Part shown: piece after piece, positions 37,185 to 46,218 of the stretch
How positions within the stretch are numbered: the first letter of the stretch is position 1
Layout: each line of letters starts with the position of its first letter
DNA from: Halobacillus yeomjeoni
GTDB lineage: Bacteria > Bacillota > Bacilli > Bacillales > Halobacillaceae
DNA: 64,000 nt
Direction of reading: 5' to 3'
NCBI RefSeq assembly: GCF_020171525.1
Contig: NZ_JAIVAI010000002.1
Span: forward strand, 372,001-436,000
The notes under the pieces: model-generated
Database searches by the model: none
Told to the model about the DNA's origin: nothing
Seen by the model: the letters and a program-made list of their open reading frames with translations, nothing else
Position numbers and translations under genes: made by a program

Positions 37185-37262
37185 CGTGGGGGAGGGTTCG
37201 CTTTCCTGCGGGCAAACCGGCAAGCTTCCCGCGGAGGAGATCAACTTCTACCCTTTTAAGCC
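37185..37262. repeat. Possible decayed copy C of the GC-rich stem-loop repeat
   Basis: GTTCGCTTTCCTGCGGG and TTCCCGCGGAGGAGATC echo the CGCTTTCCGCGGGC and CCCGCAGGAGTCTCC blocks of copies A and D, but most of the core is missing. The rest of 36978-37410 shows no gene. Confidence 0.35.
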
Positions 37263-37410
37263 AGAGAAAAATCCTCCTCTCTCAAGTTCAATTCTTAGGA
37301 ACCAATCATAGTCTTCTGTGTGAAATTCACCTTTATCTGGTAAAAAGACGTTTCTTCCATACATTAAATGGAAATAGTACCATAACCCATTATTTAGGAG
37401 GGAATATCAA

Positions 37411-37953
37411 ATGGATATCCGCGAATTGCTTGATGAAAAAAGAGCTGTATTTGAACTGGAAAACGAAATCCAAAGGAACACACAGGAAGTTTTTGACTAC
37501 ATCAAAGACTTGACGAATCAATTATGTGCCGGCCAGCCTGATGCGATTTTGAACCTTGAAGGAAATACAATTTCCGTCGCCGCTTACAACAGCATGTTAG
37601 GTGCGACCAAAATAGAAGATGTGTCCATTCTCCGTGATTCTGACTTGATTCCGGAATCCGGGATTGAAGCCTTAGAGGAAACAACGAACTGGAAGAAGGT
37701 TGCGCTCCAGGAAGGAAGAAATGAATATATCACAGGTCTGATCGTATTTGAATCGAAGCATGATTCTCTTGGAATCGAGCAGGAAATCGGCCGTCTGTAT
37801 GTGAACAAAGACAAGAAGATTACGTTCAAAGGACTCGTTGGCGGTAATCGAATTGAAATCATTGAACCGAATGAAATTGATGCCCGCCTGCCTGAAATTC
37901 TGCAGTCCTGCCTTGAAGATGCATTCTTTGAAGGTTGCTCATACTGGACTTGA
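37411..37953 (+). CDS. Acidic soluble protein, unknown
   Basis: 180 residues, strongly acidic (MDIRELLDEKRAVFELENEIQ), helical N terminus, mixed middle with GRLYVNKDKKITFKGLVGG, and a C-terminal LPEILQSCLEDAFFEGCSYW. No membrane span or signal. Ribosome site TAGGAGGG. Followed by a strong terminator, so monocistronic. No family recognised. Confidence 0.7.
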   Translation: MDIRELLDEKRAVFELENEIQRNTQEVFDYIKDLTNQLCAGQPDAILNLEGNTISVAAYNSMLGATKIEDVSILRDSDLIPESGIEALEETTNWKKVALQEGRNEYITGLIVFESKHDSLGIEQEIGRLYVNKDKKITFKGLVGGNRIEIIEPNEIDARLPEILQSCLEDAFFEGCSYWT

Positions 37954-38012
37954 GAACAGTCCCATATTGATACACCATGACGCTTCCATTACAATACCCC
38001 CCAATAAGTTTG

Positions 38013-38043
38013 AGCCCCTGGTCAGGCAGACCAGGGGCTTTTA
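38013..38043 (+). terminator. Terminator after the 37411 gene
   Basis: AGCCCCTGGTC/GACCAGGGGCT hairpin followed by TTTTAATTT. Confidence 0.92.
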
Positions 38044-38056
38044 ATTTCAGTGAGTA

Positions 38057-38785
38057 TCATTTACTCCTATTAATTACATAGAAAAGGGTAAATAAAAAAA
38101 CAACCCCCGCCAGAATATACGAGCTGTACACCACCAGAGGGACATCTACATTCTGATTTTTCACACCGATTCCAATGAATGCCCAGACAAACACAAGTGG
38201 ATATATCCAGTCCTGCTCATTTTTCAGGAAATATAGTGCCAACCCTGTTCCCGCTGCCAAAAGGATGAAAGTCCATACTGAATCTGACACTCCAAACCCA
38301 GTCCATCCTGTATAAGTGAGGTAATAGCTGATGTTTGCGATGGTTGCCACACTGATCCATCCTAAATAAATGGAAAATGGGAGAGTATCAAAAAATGAGG
38401 CGTCCACCGTTTTCAACTTTCCATAAAGCCGGATGAGACTTAGGAGTAACAGCACCATAACAATGACTGACAGACCGAAGAGCTCGTAATGCCACATAAA
38501 AATCCAGAGAATATTAAGAAGGCTGCTCAATACAAAAAGTCCGTGGGTCGATTGATAAACGGGAAGGTCTCTACGGCTCGATGGTAATTGACGAAGCACC
38601 CAAATACCTAAAAGAATGTAGATCAACCCCCAGATACTGAACACATAGCCCGCCGGTGTGAACAAGACATTCAACTGATTCGATATCTCTCCCGTGGTTT
38701 TCCCGTTCAAAGGCAGAGCATTCGCCAATCCATTCACAACTACAACGAGAAGCAACGCTGCTGTATTGATTATAAACTTCCTCAT
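38057..38785 (-). CDS. TspO/MBR-related Trp-rich membrane protein
   Basis: 242 residues with about seven to eight hydrophobic spans, Trp-rich (FSIWGLIYILLGIWV, WIFMWHYELFG, YLGWISVATIANISYYL, YTGWTGFG). It resembles the longer 'tryptophan-rich sensory protein' forms in Bacillus rather than the 160-residue TspO itself. Ligand unknown; TspO relatives bind porphyrins. The ATG at 38785 follows GGGGGTGG. Confidence 0.75.
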   Translation of the reverse strand: MRKFIINTAALLLVVVVNGLANALPLNGKTTGEISNQLNVLFTPAGYVFSIWGLIYILLGIWVLRQLPSSRRDLPVYQSTHGLFVLSSLLNILWIFMWHYELFGLSVIVMVLLLLSLIRLYGKLKTVDASFFDTLPFSIYLGWISVATIANISYYLTYTGWTGFGVSDSVWTFILLAAGTGLALYFLKNEQDWIYPLVFVWAFIGIGVKNQNVDVPLVVYSSYILAGVVFLFTLFYVINRSK

Positions 38786-38862
38786 TTCACCACCCCCAGC
38801 TAATAGCAACTATGATTTATAGTATTCCTTCTCTACACTTTTAAAAACATTCACCCCACAAG

Positions 38863-38906
38863 AAAAGGCCGATGAGAAATCCATGGATTTCTCATCGGCC
38901 TTTTTT
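38863..38906. terminator. Terminator after the PRPP synthetase paralogue
   Basis: AAAAGGCCGATGAGAAATCC and GGATTTCTCATCGGCCTTTT form a perfect long hairpin, with T-rich ends on both strands. Confidence 0.93.
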
Positions 38907-38908
38907 AC

Positions 38909-39853
38909 TTAATCAAACAGCACACTGACAGAGTCTTCATGCTGAACCCGCAATAAAGCATCCGCAAAAAGCGGCGCTACGGAGAGAGAAGTGATTTTTT
39001 CAATCTTTTTATTTTCAGGCAGAAGGATAGAATTGGTCACGACCAGCTCTTTGATTTGTGAGCTATCAATCTCTGTAACTGCAGGATCGGATAAAACAGC
39101 GTGTGTCCCGCAGGCATAGATGTCACGAACTCCATTTTCTACGAGTGCTTTCGCTGCCAGAGTGATGGTTTTACCCGTATCGATCATATCATCCACGATG
39201 ATGGCATTCTTTCCTTCAATCGACCCTACCACATTCATCACTTCATCGCTGTCAGGATGAGCTTTTCGATTATCAATGAATGCAATCGGGGCATCCAGGT
39301 AATTGGCCATTTTTCTAGTTCGACTCAATCCACTCGTCGCCGGCGCAACGACCACTACATCATCGAGATTTTTTTCTTTGTAGTAATCAGCCAGAATCGG
39401 AATGCCCTGAAGCTGATCGACTGGAATATTGAAAAAGCCTTCGATCTGCGGAGCATGCATGTCCAGGGTGATGACCCTTGAAACCCCTGATTTTTCCAGC
39501 AAATCAGCGATCAGTTTCGCCGTAATCGGTTCCCGGGCGCGGGCTTTTCGATCCTGACGGGCATACCCGTAATAAGGGATGACCACATTGATCGTCCTGG
39601 CTGAAGCTCTCTTCATCGCATCGATCATTATCAGAAGCTCCATCAGGTTTTCGTTTACAGGCTGTGATGTAGTTTGTATCAGATAAACATCCGTACCTCG
39701 GACACTCTCTTCAATTCTGATTTGAATTTCACCGTCACTAAAACGTACAACCGAGCTTTCTCCTAAGGGAACCTCCAACTTTTCAGAGATTTCCTGCGCT
39801 AAAGGGACGTTGGAATTCAATGCAAACAGTTTCATTTGTGATTTGGATCGCAT
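38909..39853 (-). CDS. prs: Divergent ribose-phosphate pyrophosphokinase (Prs paralogue)
   Basis: 314 residues, overall Prs fold: [44 protein letters not shown], the catalytic His in [11 protein letters not shown], and a PRPP loop [12 protein letters not shown]. Differences from the housekeeping enzyme as I know it: the flexible loop reads [11 protein letters not shown] instead of [21 protein letters not shown] replaces the Lys-Arg-Arg-type loop, and GKT replaces AGT in the PRPP loop. It makes PRPP, or has altered regulation or activity. Ribosome site GGAGAGGTCG. It lies far from the usual gcaD-prs context. Confidence 0.85.
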   Translation of the reverse strand: MRSKSQMKLFALNSNVPLAQEISEKLEVPLGESSVVRFSDGEIQIRIEESVRGTDVYLIQTTSQPVNENLMELLIMIDAMKRASARTINVVIPYYGYARQDRKARAREPITAKLIADLLEKSGVSRVITLDMHAPQIEGFFNIPVDQLQGIPILADYYKEKNLDDVVVVAPATSGLSRTRKMANYLDAPIAFIDNRKAHPDSDEVMNVVGSIEGKNAIIVDDMIDTGKTITLAAKALVENGVRDIYACGTHAVLSDPAVTEIDSSQIKELVVTNSILLPENKKIEKITSLSVAPLFADALLRVQHEDSVSVLFD

Positions 39854-40181
39854 TTCGACCTCTCCTCTCTTTTCCGATTCAGACTCCTATGTACCAAGAA
39901 TCTTCACGAGCCATGCCTCCAAAATAAACAGGAGGATATTGAAATCATTATATCATAAACGGTTATTCAGGTTGGGTTGGAAGGATGTTCAAGCTCACGA
40001 CTCCTTTAGTACTATTCACAAAAGTGACCAGGAAAAAACGTTGCTACCCTCTTCTACAAAAAGAACTTCCTACGATAGGGAGTTTCAGGGACTGCTTTCT
40101 ACCAGATTACAAGATCGTATACACCTTGAAAATGCATCTGTCGCTGCCGGACCTGTCCACTACGATTTTATGACAATGACC
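39854..40181. other. Leader and intergenic stretch upstream of the Prs paralogue
   Basis: On the minus strand TATAAT (39952-39947) gives a possible -10 with a poor -35, leaving a leader of about 85 nt containing a small CCTCC/GGAGG hairpin. No gene seen elsewhere in the stretch. Confidence 0.4.
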
Positions 40182-40213
40182 AAAGCCAACCTCTTATGCA
40201 GAAGGTTGGCTTT
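40182..40213 (-). terminator. Terminator after the 40231 gene
   Basis: AAAGCCAACCT/AGGTTGGCTTT hairpin; T-run only three to four bases on the minus strand. Confidence 0.65.
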
Positions 40214-40230
40214 CAAATTTGTTTAAAAAA

Positions 40231-40656
40231 CTATTTTTCCATACCTCCATGGACTTCCACCACAAATGCATAGCTTTCAAAACCTTCCTCGTCTTCAATA
40301 AGTACATCAAAGACATAGACTCCCTGTTCACCAGGGAGTTTGATTGTGTTCTCTTGGATGGGCTCTGTTTTCATCAATTCATCTCCATCCCATTGCTGCA
40401 ATGTGAGATTTCGCAACGAATGACCTTCGCGTACGACTTCCAAAGCTGCGTGGGGCGGGATGACATCAGGGTCTTCCATCATATGCTTCAACCGATCAGA
40501 CATTTTTTCCTGATAGATTTCTTCTTTCCCCGGACCAAGCGCTCCAACCGAATATACTTCAAACTCATGATTGATCAGAAGTTCAGGTGGTTCTTTTATA
40601 TAGGCGTCTCGCAGAAGATCCAGCTGGTATTTTCTGTTCAATTCAAACCAATTCAT
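40231..40656 (-). CDS. Soluble protein, unknown
   Basis: 141 residues from MNWFELNRKYQLDLLRDAY. The C-terminal half reads as a beta-sandwich (LRNLTLQQWDGDELM, NTIKLPGEQGVYVFDVLIEDEEGFESYAFVVEV), like Ig-like or DUF modules, but no signal peptide is present. The ATG at 40656 follows GGGGGCG; the 12-codon extension was rejected. No family recognised. Confidence 0.65.
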   Translation of the reverse strand: MNWFELNRKYQLDLLRDAYIKEPPELLINHEFEVYSVGALGPGKEEIYQEKMSDRLKHMMEDPDVIPPHAALEVVREGHSLRNLTLQQWDGDELMKTEPIQENTIKLPGEQGVYVFDVLIEDEEGFESYAFVVEVHGGMEK

Positions 40657-40772
40657 AGTTGTACGCCCCCGGTTCTGTCCATTTGTACTCATTATAGAAC
40701 GATGCTTGTAAGTACACTACTTGAAATATTCACCAACCAAAATGTCTGCTTCCGAAAAGCTATATTAATCGA

Positions 40773-42392
40773 TTAGTTGAAAAAATCTTTAATTCTTTCA
40801 AGTGTCTGAACAGAATCCAAAGACGCATCATGGAACGCCACATGACCATCCGGGCGAATGAAGAGAATATGTCCTTTTTTCATTCCGAGCTTTTTCTCCA
40901 AGTGACGGTGTACATCATAGATGATCGGGAGGTCTTTTTCTCTAGTCGTCACTGTCCCACCTCTTGCAACCAGAATTACTTGAAGGAGATCAGGGAAGGC
41001 TTCGTTGACTGCCTCATAAAAAGAATAAGCTTCATCTATCACATGTTCTTCCTGGCAATCGATGTAAATGAGGCACAGGTGGCCATACCTTGAAATGAGA
41101 GGATACAATCGTTCATCTGTCGTCCCATCAAAAAACATCAAATAATCAGGGACACGCTCTCCCGCCTGGACGGCTCGTTTTGGAAGGGAAGAATCTTTCA
41201 ATGACCGGTTACAGGAGGTGTGATCATAATCATTTTGGATATGGGACATTTGGTTGGCGACTCTCTTTTGGACCCAGCCTTGAGTTAACGCCGCTTTCCC
41301 TGTCCAATTCCTCAGCTTTCCTTTCGCCCCCTTCATGGTGACGACTTTCAGCATTCTGGATGTTTCCTTCAGGACATCCTTTCCGATCGGGTAGCGCTCC
41401 TCGTGATAAGTATTCAAAAAAGCATCACCTGCATACCCTTTGAGGACGAGTTCCAGCTTCCATGCAATATTCACTGCATCCTGTAAGCCAAGATTCATCC
41501 CCTGTCCTCCCATCGGATTGTGGATATGCGCTGCATCACCGACAAAAAACACATGTCCGCTCCGGTAGTTGGGCACCTGGCGATGGGCTGTTCCGAAATT
41601 GGACAGCCACTTTGGGTTCCGGATTTCATAAGATGTAGGCAGAATCGTATCCATACTTTCCTGTACTTCATCCAGCGTCGGCTCATCTTTGTGCGGCAGC
41701 CCCTGCTTGGAACGGTCGAGCCCCACCACCCGGTAACTGCCATCTTTGTAAGGGAAGAAACCTACAGCACCCCGATCGTTCAAGTGCATTTGAATGTAAA
41801 TCTCTTTCATTTCAGGAATGTCCACGTCTCCCAGGAAAAACGTGTATCCCTCATCCTCACCAGCAAAATCCACGTCTAAAGCTTTCCGCACCGGGCTGTG
41901 GGCTCCGTCACAGGCAAGTAAGTACTTTGCAAAATACTGTTTCTTTCCCCCTTTGAAATCAGCTTTCACAAACACCCCTTTTTCTGTATCCTCCAACTCG
42001 GTGACTTCATGCTCCCTGTTCACTTTCCCTCCCAAGGAAGATAAGTGCTCTTCCAGGATCTCCTCTGTTTCACTCTGAGGAATGACCAGCATGTATGGAT
42101 ATCGACTTTGGATATGATAGAGTTCGACGATGGAAGGGCTGTCTCCACCCAAATGCAGTTTGGCACCAGGACCGGGGTACCCCCGCTCCAGAAATGGTTT
42201 GTGTACGCCAAGAAGTTCGAACATTTCAAGCGTCCTCGCCTGGATACCCAGCGCTTTCGATAAAGTCGAAGGCTCGGCATTCTTCTCGATGCAAGTGACG
42301 TCCACACCTCTTTTCTGCAATTCGTTGGCCGCCATAAGACCAGCCGGCCCCGCTCCTACAATCAATACATCGGTTTCGATTACGGAAGTCAT
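40773..42392 (-). CDS. FAD-dependent aromatic monooxygenase (PheA/TfdB-MhpA type)
   Basis: 539 residues from MTSVIETDVLIVGAGPAGLMAANEL (FAD GxGxxG), with the DG motif LLACDGAHSPVRKAL near residue 165 and the second FAD motif VFFVGDAAHIHNPMGGQGMNLGLQDA near 285. A C-terminal thioredoxin-like domain (about 400-539) is typical of the phenol-hydroxylase group. Uses NAD(P)H and O2 to hydroxylate an aromatic ring; substrate unknown. The ATG at 42392 follows AAGGAG at 8 nt. Confidence 0.9.
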   Translation of the reverse strand: MTSVIETDVLIVGAGPAGLMAANELQKRGVDVTCIEKNAEPSTLSKALGIQARTLEMFELLGVHKPFLERGYPGPGAKLHLGGDSPSIVELYHIQSRYPYMLVIPQSETEEILEEHLSSLGGKVNREHEVTELEDTEKGVFVKADFKGGKKQYFAKYLLACDGAHSPVRKALDVDFAGEDEGYTFFLGDVDIPEMKEIYIQMHLNDRGAVGFFPYKDGSYRVVGLDRSKQGLPHKDEPTLDEVQESMDTILPTSYEIRNPKWLSNFGTAHRQVPNYRSGHVFFVGDAAHIHNPMGGQGMNLGLQDAVNIAWKLELVLKGYAGDAFLNTYHEERYPIGKDVLKETSRMLKVVTMKGAKGKLRNWTGKAALTQGWVQKRVANQMSHIQNDYDHTSCNRSLKDSSLPKRAVQAGERVPDYLMFFDGTTDERLYPLISRYGHLCLIYIDCQEEHVIDEAYSFYEAVNEAFPDLLQVILVARGGTVTTREKDLPIIYDVHRHLEKKLGMKKGHILFIRPDGHVAFHDASLDSVQTLERIKDFFN

Positions 42393-42491
42393 CTTAGACA
42401 CTCCTTTTTCCAGCTCGATCTTGAGACGAATCTACCATACGATACCCTTCTTCACTTGAAACATGCATCTGTAGACATATTAAAGGTGAAT

Positions 42492-42523
42492 AAAAAGACA
42501 GCCCGGCGGCCGGACTGTCTTTT
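42492..42523 (-). terminator. Terminator after the SDR gene
   Basis: AAAAGACAGTCCGGC/GCCGGGCTGTCTTTTT hairpin on the minus strand. Confidence 0.9.
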
Positions 42524-42537
42524 ACACCTTGTACTTT

Positions 42538-43188
42538 TTATAATGCAGCAATGGCGTCTTCGACCTTGTCGGTTCCTCCGACAACTTGAAACTCCTTGCC
42601 GATTGTAGAATCATTTTGAAGGGAAGCTAAAATGACTTTCGCTACATCCTCGCGGGGAATCTCCCCTCGTTCAACTTCTTCAGCCGCTTTCACCTGACCG
42701 CTTCCTTCCTCATTCGTCAAACGGCCCGGGTGAATGATCGTATAATCCAAATCGGTTTTTCTCAACCAATCATCTGCGTAATGCTTGGCGACGACATAAG
42801 GGGCAAAGGAAGGAGGAGCTTCCTGGATCTTTTCTCGTGTCGTATCGAATGAGCTGATCATGATATAACGGTTCACACCTGTCGCTTTCGACGCTTCAAT
42901 CGTTTTCACTGCCGCATCCAAGTCGATGAGCATGGTCTTATCCGGTCCCGTATTCGGGCCTGACCCTGCAGTGAATACGACAGCATCCACACCTTCAAAC
43001 GCCTTTGCAATCGTATCCGGATCGTCCTCGAGATCGACGACGACCGTCTCCGCCCCTAAATCCTTAAAGTAGGAGGCCTGCTCTTCTTTCCGGATCATGG
43101 CTTTCGCTTCCAGATCGTCACTTTCCTGAATGAATTTCACAAGGTGCTTTCCAACTTGACCGTTGGCACCTATTACAAGTACTTTCAT
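42538..43188 (-). CDS. NAD(P)-binding SDR-type protein (YhfK-like)
   Basis: 216 residues, atypical SDR: MKVLVIGANGQVGKHLV Rossmann start, DLEDDPDTIAKAFEGVDAVVFTAGSG near residue 60, ISSFDT, YVVAKHYADDWLRKTDLDYTIIHPGRL (Tyr-x-x-x-Lys-like YVVAK). C terminus EFQVVGGTDKVEDAI. Resembles NmrA-like/YhfK family proteins of unknown substrate. The ATG at 43188 follows AAAGGGATGAG. Confidence 0.88.
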   Translation of the reverse strand: MKVLVIGANGQVGKHLVKFIQESDDLEAKAMIRKEEQASYFKDLGAETVVVDLEDDPDTIAKAFEGVDAVVFTAGSGPNTGPDKTMLIDLDAAVKTIEASKATGVNRYIMISSFDTTREKIQEAPPSFAPYVVAKHYADDWLRKTDLDYTIIHPGRLTNEEGSGQVKAAEEVERGEIPREDVAKVILASLQNDSTIGKEFQVVGGTDKVEDAIAAL

Positions 43189-43268
43189 CTTCTCATCCCT
43201 TTCTTCGTTCCTACCCTTTATGTATCCAAAATCACGGGGAAGAAAACCGTGCATTTATGAGTTTGGTC

Positions 43269-43356
43269 GATAAATAAAAATTCTCGCTGATAAAACATGG
43301 TAGAATGGTTGATAAATAAAAATCCCCGCCGATAAATAAGAAATTCCGCTGATAAA
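43269..43356. repeat. Tandem GATAAA repeat, about 20-nt period
   Basis: GATAAA starts at 43269, 43289, 43311, 43331 and 43351 (spacings 20, 22, 20, 20). Between them lie variants of TAAAAATTCTCGCT and TAAGAAATTCCGCT. Not coding. Confidence 0.75.
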
Positions 43357-43458
43357 AGCCCCACCACCCCTCCCTCCCCACCTTTTCCTGCATACAATTC
43401 AACAAAAAACAGCATTTCTTCAGAGATTATTCATACACTGCCATAGAGGTGAAAATAA

Positions 43459-43899
43459 GTGGCCAGAATAAAATATAACAACAGCGACATTGCATTGATG
43501 GCAAGAATGATGAGGGCGGAAGCCGAAGGAGAAGGCCGGCTTGGGATGCTGATGGTCGGAAACGTCATCGTCAATCGAGTCAAAGCCGACTGCCTGGATT
43601 TTGAAGGATTAAGATCCGTACCGGATGTGATTTATCAAGTCCAGGGCGGAAACTATTCCTTTGAAGCTGTCCAGAAAGGAAATGTGTTTTATAACCGCGC
43701 GAGAAGCGCGGAAAAAAGATTAGCCAAACAAACATTGAAATATTGGAGACAGCACCCTTCCAAGTATGCCCTATGGTACTTCAACCCTTACGCCCCATGC
43801 CCTGACACCTGGTATGGGCAGCCTTTTACCGGGCAGTACAAAAAACATTGTTATTATGAACCCCAGGCGAATACGTGCCCGGGAGCCTATCGATGGTGA
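43459..43899 (+). CDS. cwlJ: Cell wall hydrolase, SleB/CwlJ family
   Basis: 146 residues: the SleB catalytic core starts directly (IALMARMMRAEAEGEG, the family Glu), continues GMLMVGNVIVNRVKADC, VIYQVQGGNYSFEAV, and ends in the CwlJ-type ALWYFNPYAPCPDTWYGQ and HCYYEPQANTCPGAYRW. There is no signal peptide, as in CwlJ. It degrades spore cortex during germination in a coat-located position. GTG start with AGAGGTG. No gerQ is visible next to it. Confidence 0.92.
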   Translation: MARIKYNNSDIALMARMMRAEAEGEGRLGMLMVGNVIVNRVKADCLDFEGLRSVPDVIYQVQGGNYSFEAVQKGNVFYNRARSAEKRLAKQTLKYWRQHPSKYALWYFNPYAPCPDTWYGQPFTGQYKKHCYYEPQANTCPGAYRW

Positions 43900-43909
43900 C
43901 CACAATAAA

Positions 43910-43956
43910 AGAAAGACCTTATGACAATGGAAGCCTCCACGTCATAAGGTCTTTCT
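43910..43956. terminator. Bidirectional terminator between cwlJ and topB
   Basis: AGAAAGACCTTATGAC/GTCATAAGGTCTTTCT hairpin with T-rich flanks between convergent genes. Confidence 0.9.
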
Positions 43957-43958
43957 CT

Positions 43959-46100
43959 TTAAGATTTATTTTGAAAATCAAACTTGATCTTATACTCTTC
44001 ATCCAGCATCAAAGCGGTACTGAAAGGCTTCTTCCCTTTGAATCCTTTCAACACTTTCGTACGTTTCTTTTCGCACAACGTTTTGATCATGTTGTTCGTG
44101 AGCGACTTTCCAGCCAGTCTCTTCGGAAAACTCACCTTACACCCTTCCTTATAGGCGGAACACGCGTAAAATTTATATCGATCCATGATCGATCCCGTGG
44201 AACAACGCGGGCATTTGGCAATCGGTTGATTCCAGTTCTTTTTCGTCTTTTCTCCGGTGCTCCTGACTTGTACATCCTTGATCGATCCCGGTGTTTCCTG
44301 GATCAACTTCTCGATGAACTGACCGGTCTGCTTGAGGAATACCTGCTTGGACCCTTCACCATTGCCGATTTTCCTTAAATACGCCTCCCACTTCGCTGTA
44401 AGCGATGGACTCGATAACAACGTTCCTTCAATCGCCTCACAGAGCATGATCCCTTTAGCTGTGACATACACGTTGTTCTTTTTCACTTCGATATACTTCT
44501 GGGCTTTGATGGTTTCAATGATACTCGAACGGGTAGCTTCAGTTCCAAGCCCCTCGACTTCTTTTAAAATCTCCACATCAGTCTCATCGTCCATGAGCTT
44601 TCCGCACGTTTTCATCATGTTGATGAGCTGCCCTTCGGTATAAGGTTTCGGCGGTTGAGTCATGCTTTCCTTGATCCCCACTCGTGCACCGACTTCTTCC
44701 CCCTGCTGGACTTCCGGTAACAAAGTTTCTTTTCCATCCTTCGATTTCGACGGTTTCGGAAACAGCTCTTTCCATCCCTGGCTCACTTCTCTTTTGCCCG
44801 TAGATTTGAAAGGAAGATCGTTCACATTTGTATAAAGAGTGGTCTCTTCATAGATATAATCCGTGTGGAACATCGATAGAGTCGTAGCAAGAATCTCGTT
44901 ATAAATATTTTGTTCATCACGGCTCAAACCGCTCAGCTTCTTCTGCGTCGGGACCGACTTTGTCGGAATGATCGCATAGTGTTCCTGAACCTTACTATTG
45001 TTCACATAACGCTTGTTCGGTTTCAAAGATACAGGTGTGAAAGAGACGTTCAAAGCTTCCTGGTATCCCTTCACGTTATTCACGACGTACGCGAACTCAT
45101 TCTCTGTAATGTAATTACAATCGGTCCTCGGGTAGGTGACCAATCGCTTTTCATAGAGTTTCTGCACCGTCTTCAAAACTTGTGAAGGGTTATATTTCCA
45201 ACGTCTATTCGCCACACTCTGCAAAGTGGACAGGGAATGGAGCTTAGGGGACTTCTGGTACTTCGTTTTTTTGTCGACCTTTTGGACATTCCCGGTCAAG
45301 TCTTCCTTTTCCTTCAGCCCATGCTCGTCCATGAGCGCCTGCACCTTGGCTTTATCTTTATCCTTGATTTTCGCCAGACCTTTGTAGGTCCCTTTTTCCG
45401 CCTTGAACAATCCTTCGATTTGATAAAAGGGTTCGGAGACGAAGTTCTCAATTTCCTTGTGCCTCTGATAAATCAGATAGACCGTCGGGGACTGCACCCT
45501 TCCGATCGATAAGTGACTCTCAAACCCTTTTTTTTGTAAAAGCAGTGTGAAAAGGCGGCTCGCATTGATGCCGACAAGCCAATCACTGATCTGCCGTGCT
45601 TTCGCTTCATCGAACAATCGCAGGTCCTTTTCGTTATCACGCAAGTTCTTAAACCCTTTTCGAACTTCATCTTTTTCAAGAGAATTGATCCATAGACGCT
45701 GGACCGGCTTCCCTTTTACCCCTGTCAAACGGAGGATACTGTAAAATATATTGGATCCTTCCCGGTCGACGTCGGCGGCATTCACAATGACATCCGCTTG
45801 CTGGAACAACTTTTTCACCGCCTGGAACTGCTCCCACTTCCCCTTCGACACTTTTTCATGGAAGCGGTCTGGAACGATCGGCAGCTGCTCCAGTTTCCAC
45901 CTCTTCCACTCCGGTTTATAGTCATGAGGTTCTTTCAACTCAACAAGATGGCCTACGCCCCAGGTGATCGTCGCTCCACTTGGAAATGTTTCGTCCGGTT
46001 TCAATTGTATGTAGGTTTTCGTTTTTTCCTGAACCGTGAAGGCCTCTGCATAGGCTTTTGCCTGCGAGGGTTTTTCGGCTAAGATGACCACGTTCGGCAT
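43959..46100 (-). CDS. topB: DNA topoisomerase III (TopB)
   Basis: 713 residues, type IA topoisomerase: Toprim start MPNVVILAEKPSQAKAYAEAF, VNAADVDREGSNIFYSI (acidic triad), QISDWLVGINASRLFT, catalytic Tyr in LVTYPRTDCNYI near residue 320, and a C-terminal zinc-type motif (CPRCSTGSIMDRYKFYACSA). Relaxes and decatenates DNA. The ATG at 46100 follows GTGGAGGGA; the longer start is weaker. Confidence 0.95.
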   Translation of the reverse strand: MPNVVILAEKPSQAKAYAEAFTVQEKTKTYIQLKPDETFPSGATITWGVGHLVELKEPHDYKPEWKRWKLEQLPIVPDRFHEKVSKGKWEQFQAVKKLFQQADVIVNAADVDREGSNIFYSILRLTGVKGKPVQRLWINSLEKDEVRKGFKNLRDNEKDLRLFDEAKARQISDWLVGINASRLFTLLLQKKGFESHLSIGRVQSPTVYLIYQRHKEIENFVSEPFYQIEGLFKAEKGTYKGLAKIKDKDKAKVQALMDEHGLKEKEDLTGNVQKVDKKTKYQKSPKLHSLSTLQSVANRRWKYNPSQVLKTVQKLYEKRLVTYPRTDCNYITENEFAYVVNNVKGYQEALNVSFTPVSLKPNKRYVNNSKVQEHYAIIPTKSVPTQKKLSGLSRDEQNIYNEILATTLSMFHTDYIYEETTLYTNVNDLPFKSTGKREVSQGWKELFPKPSKSKDGKETLLPEVQQGEEVGARVGIKESMTQPPKPYTEGQLINMMKTCGKLMDDETDVEILKEVEGLGTEATRSSIIETIKAQKYIEVKKNNVYVTAKGIMLCEAIEGTLLSSPSLTAKWEAYLRKIGNGEGSKQVFLKQTGQFIEKLIQETPGSIKDVQVRSTGEKTKKNWNQPIAKCPRCSTGSIMDRYKFYACSAYKEGCKVSFPKRLAGKSLTNNMIKTLCEKKRTKVLKGFKGKKPFSTALMLDEEYKIKFDFQNKS

Positions 46101-46148
46101 GGTCCCTCCACTCCCTTCATCCATCACCCCCTGTTTATGGGGTGAAAA

Positions 46149-46175
46149 GGAGAGTAAAGACAGGCTTTACTCTCC
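46149..46175 (-). terminator. Terminator after the alanyl-tRNA editing gene
   Basis: GGAGAGTAAAG/CTTTACTCTCC hairpin followed by TTTTC on the minus strand. Confidence 0.8.
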
Positions 46176-46218
46176 TCTAAGATTTATATGGTAAAAATAT
46201 CAACTTTCTAAACTATCA

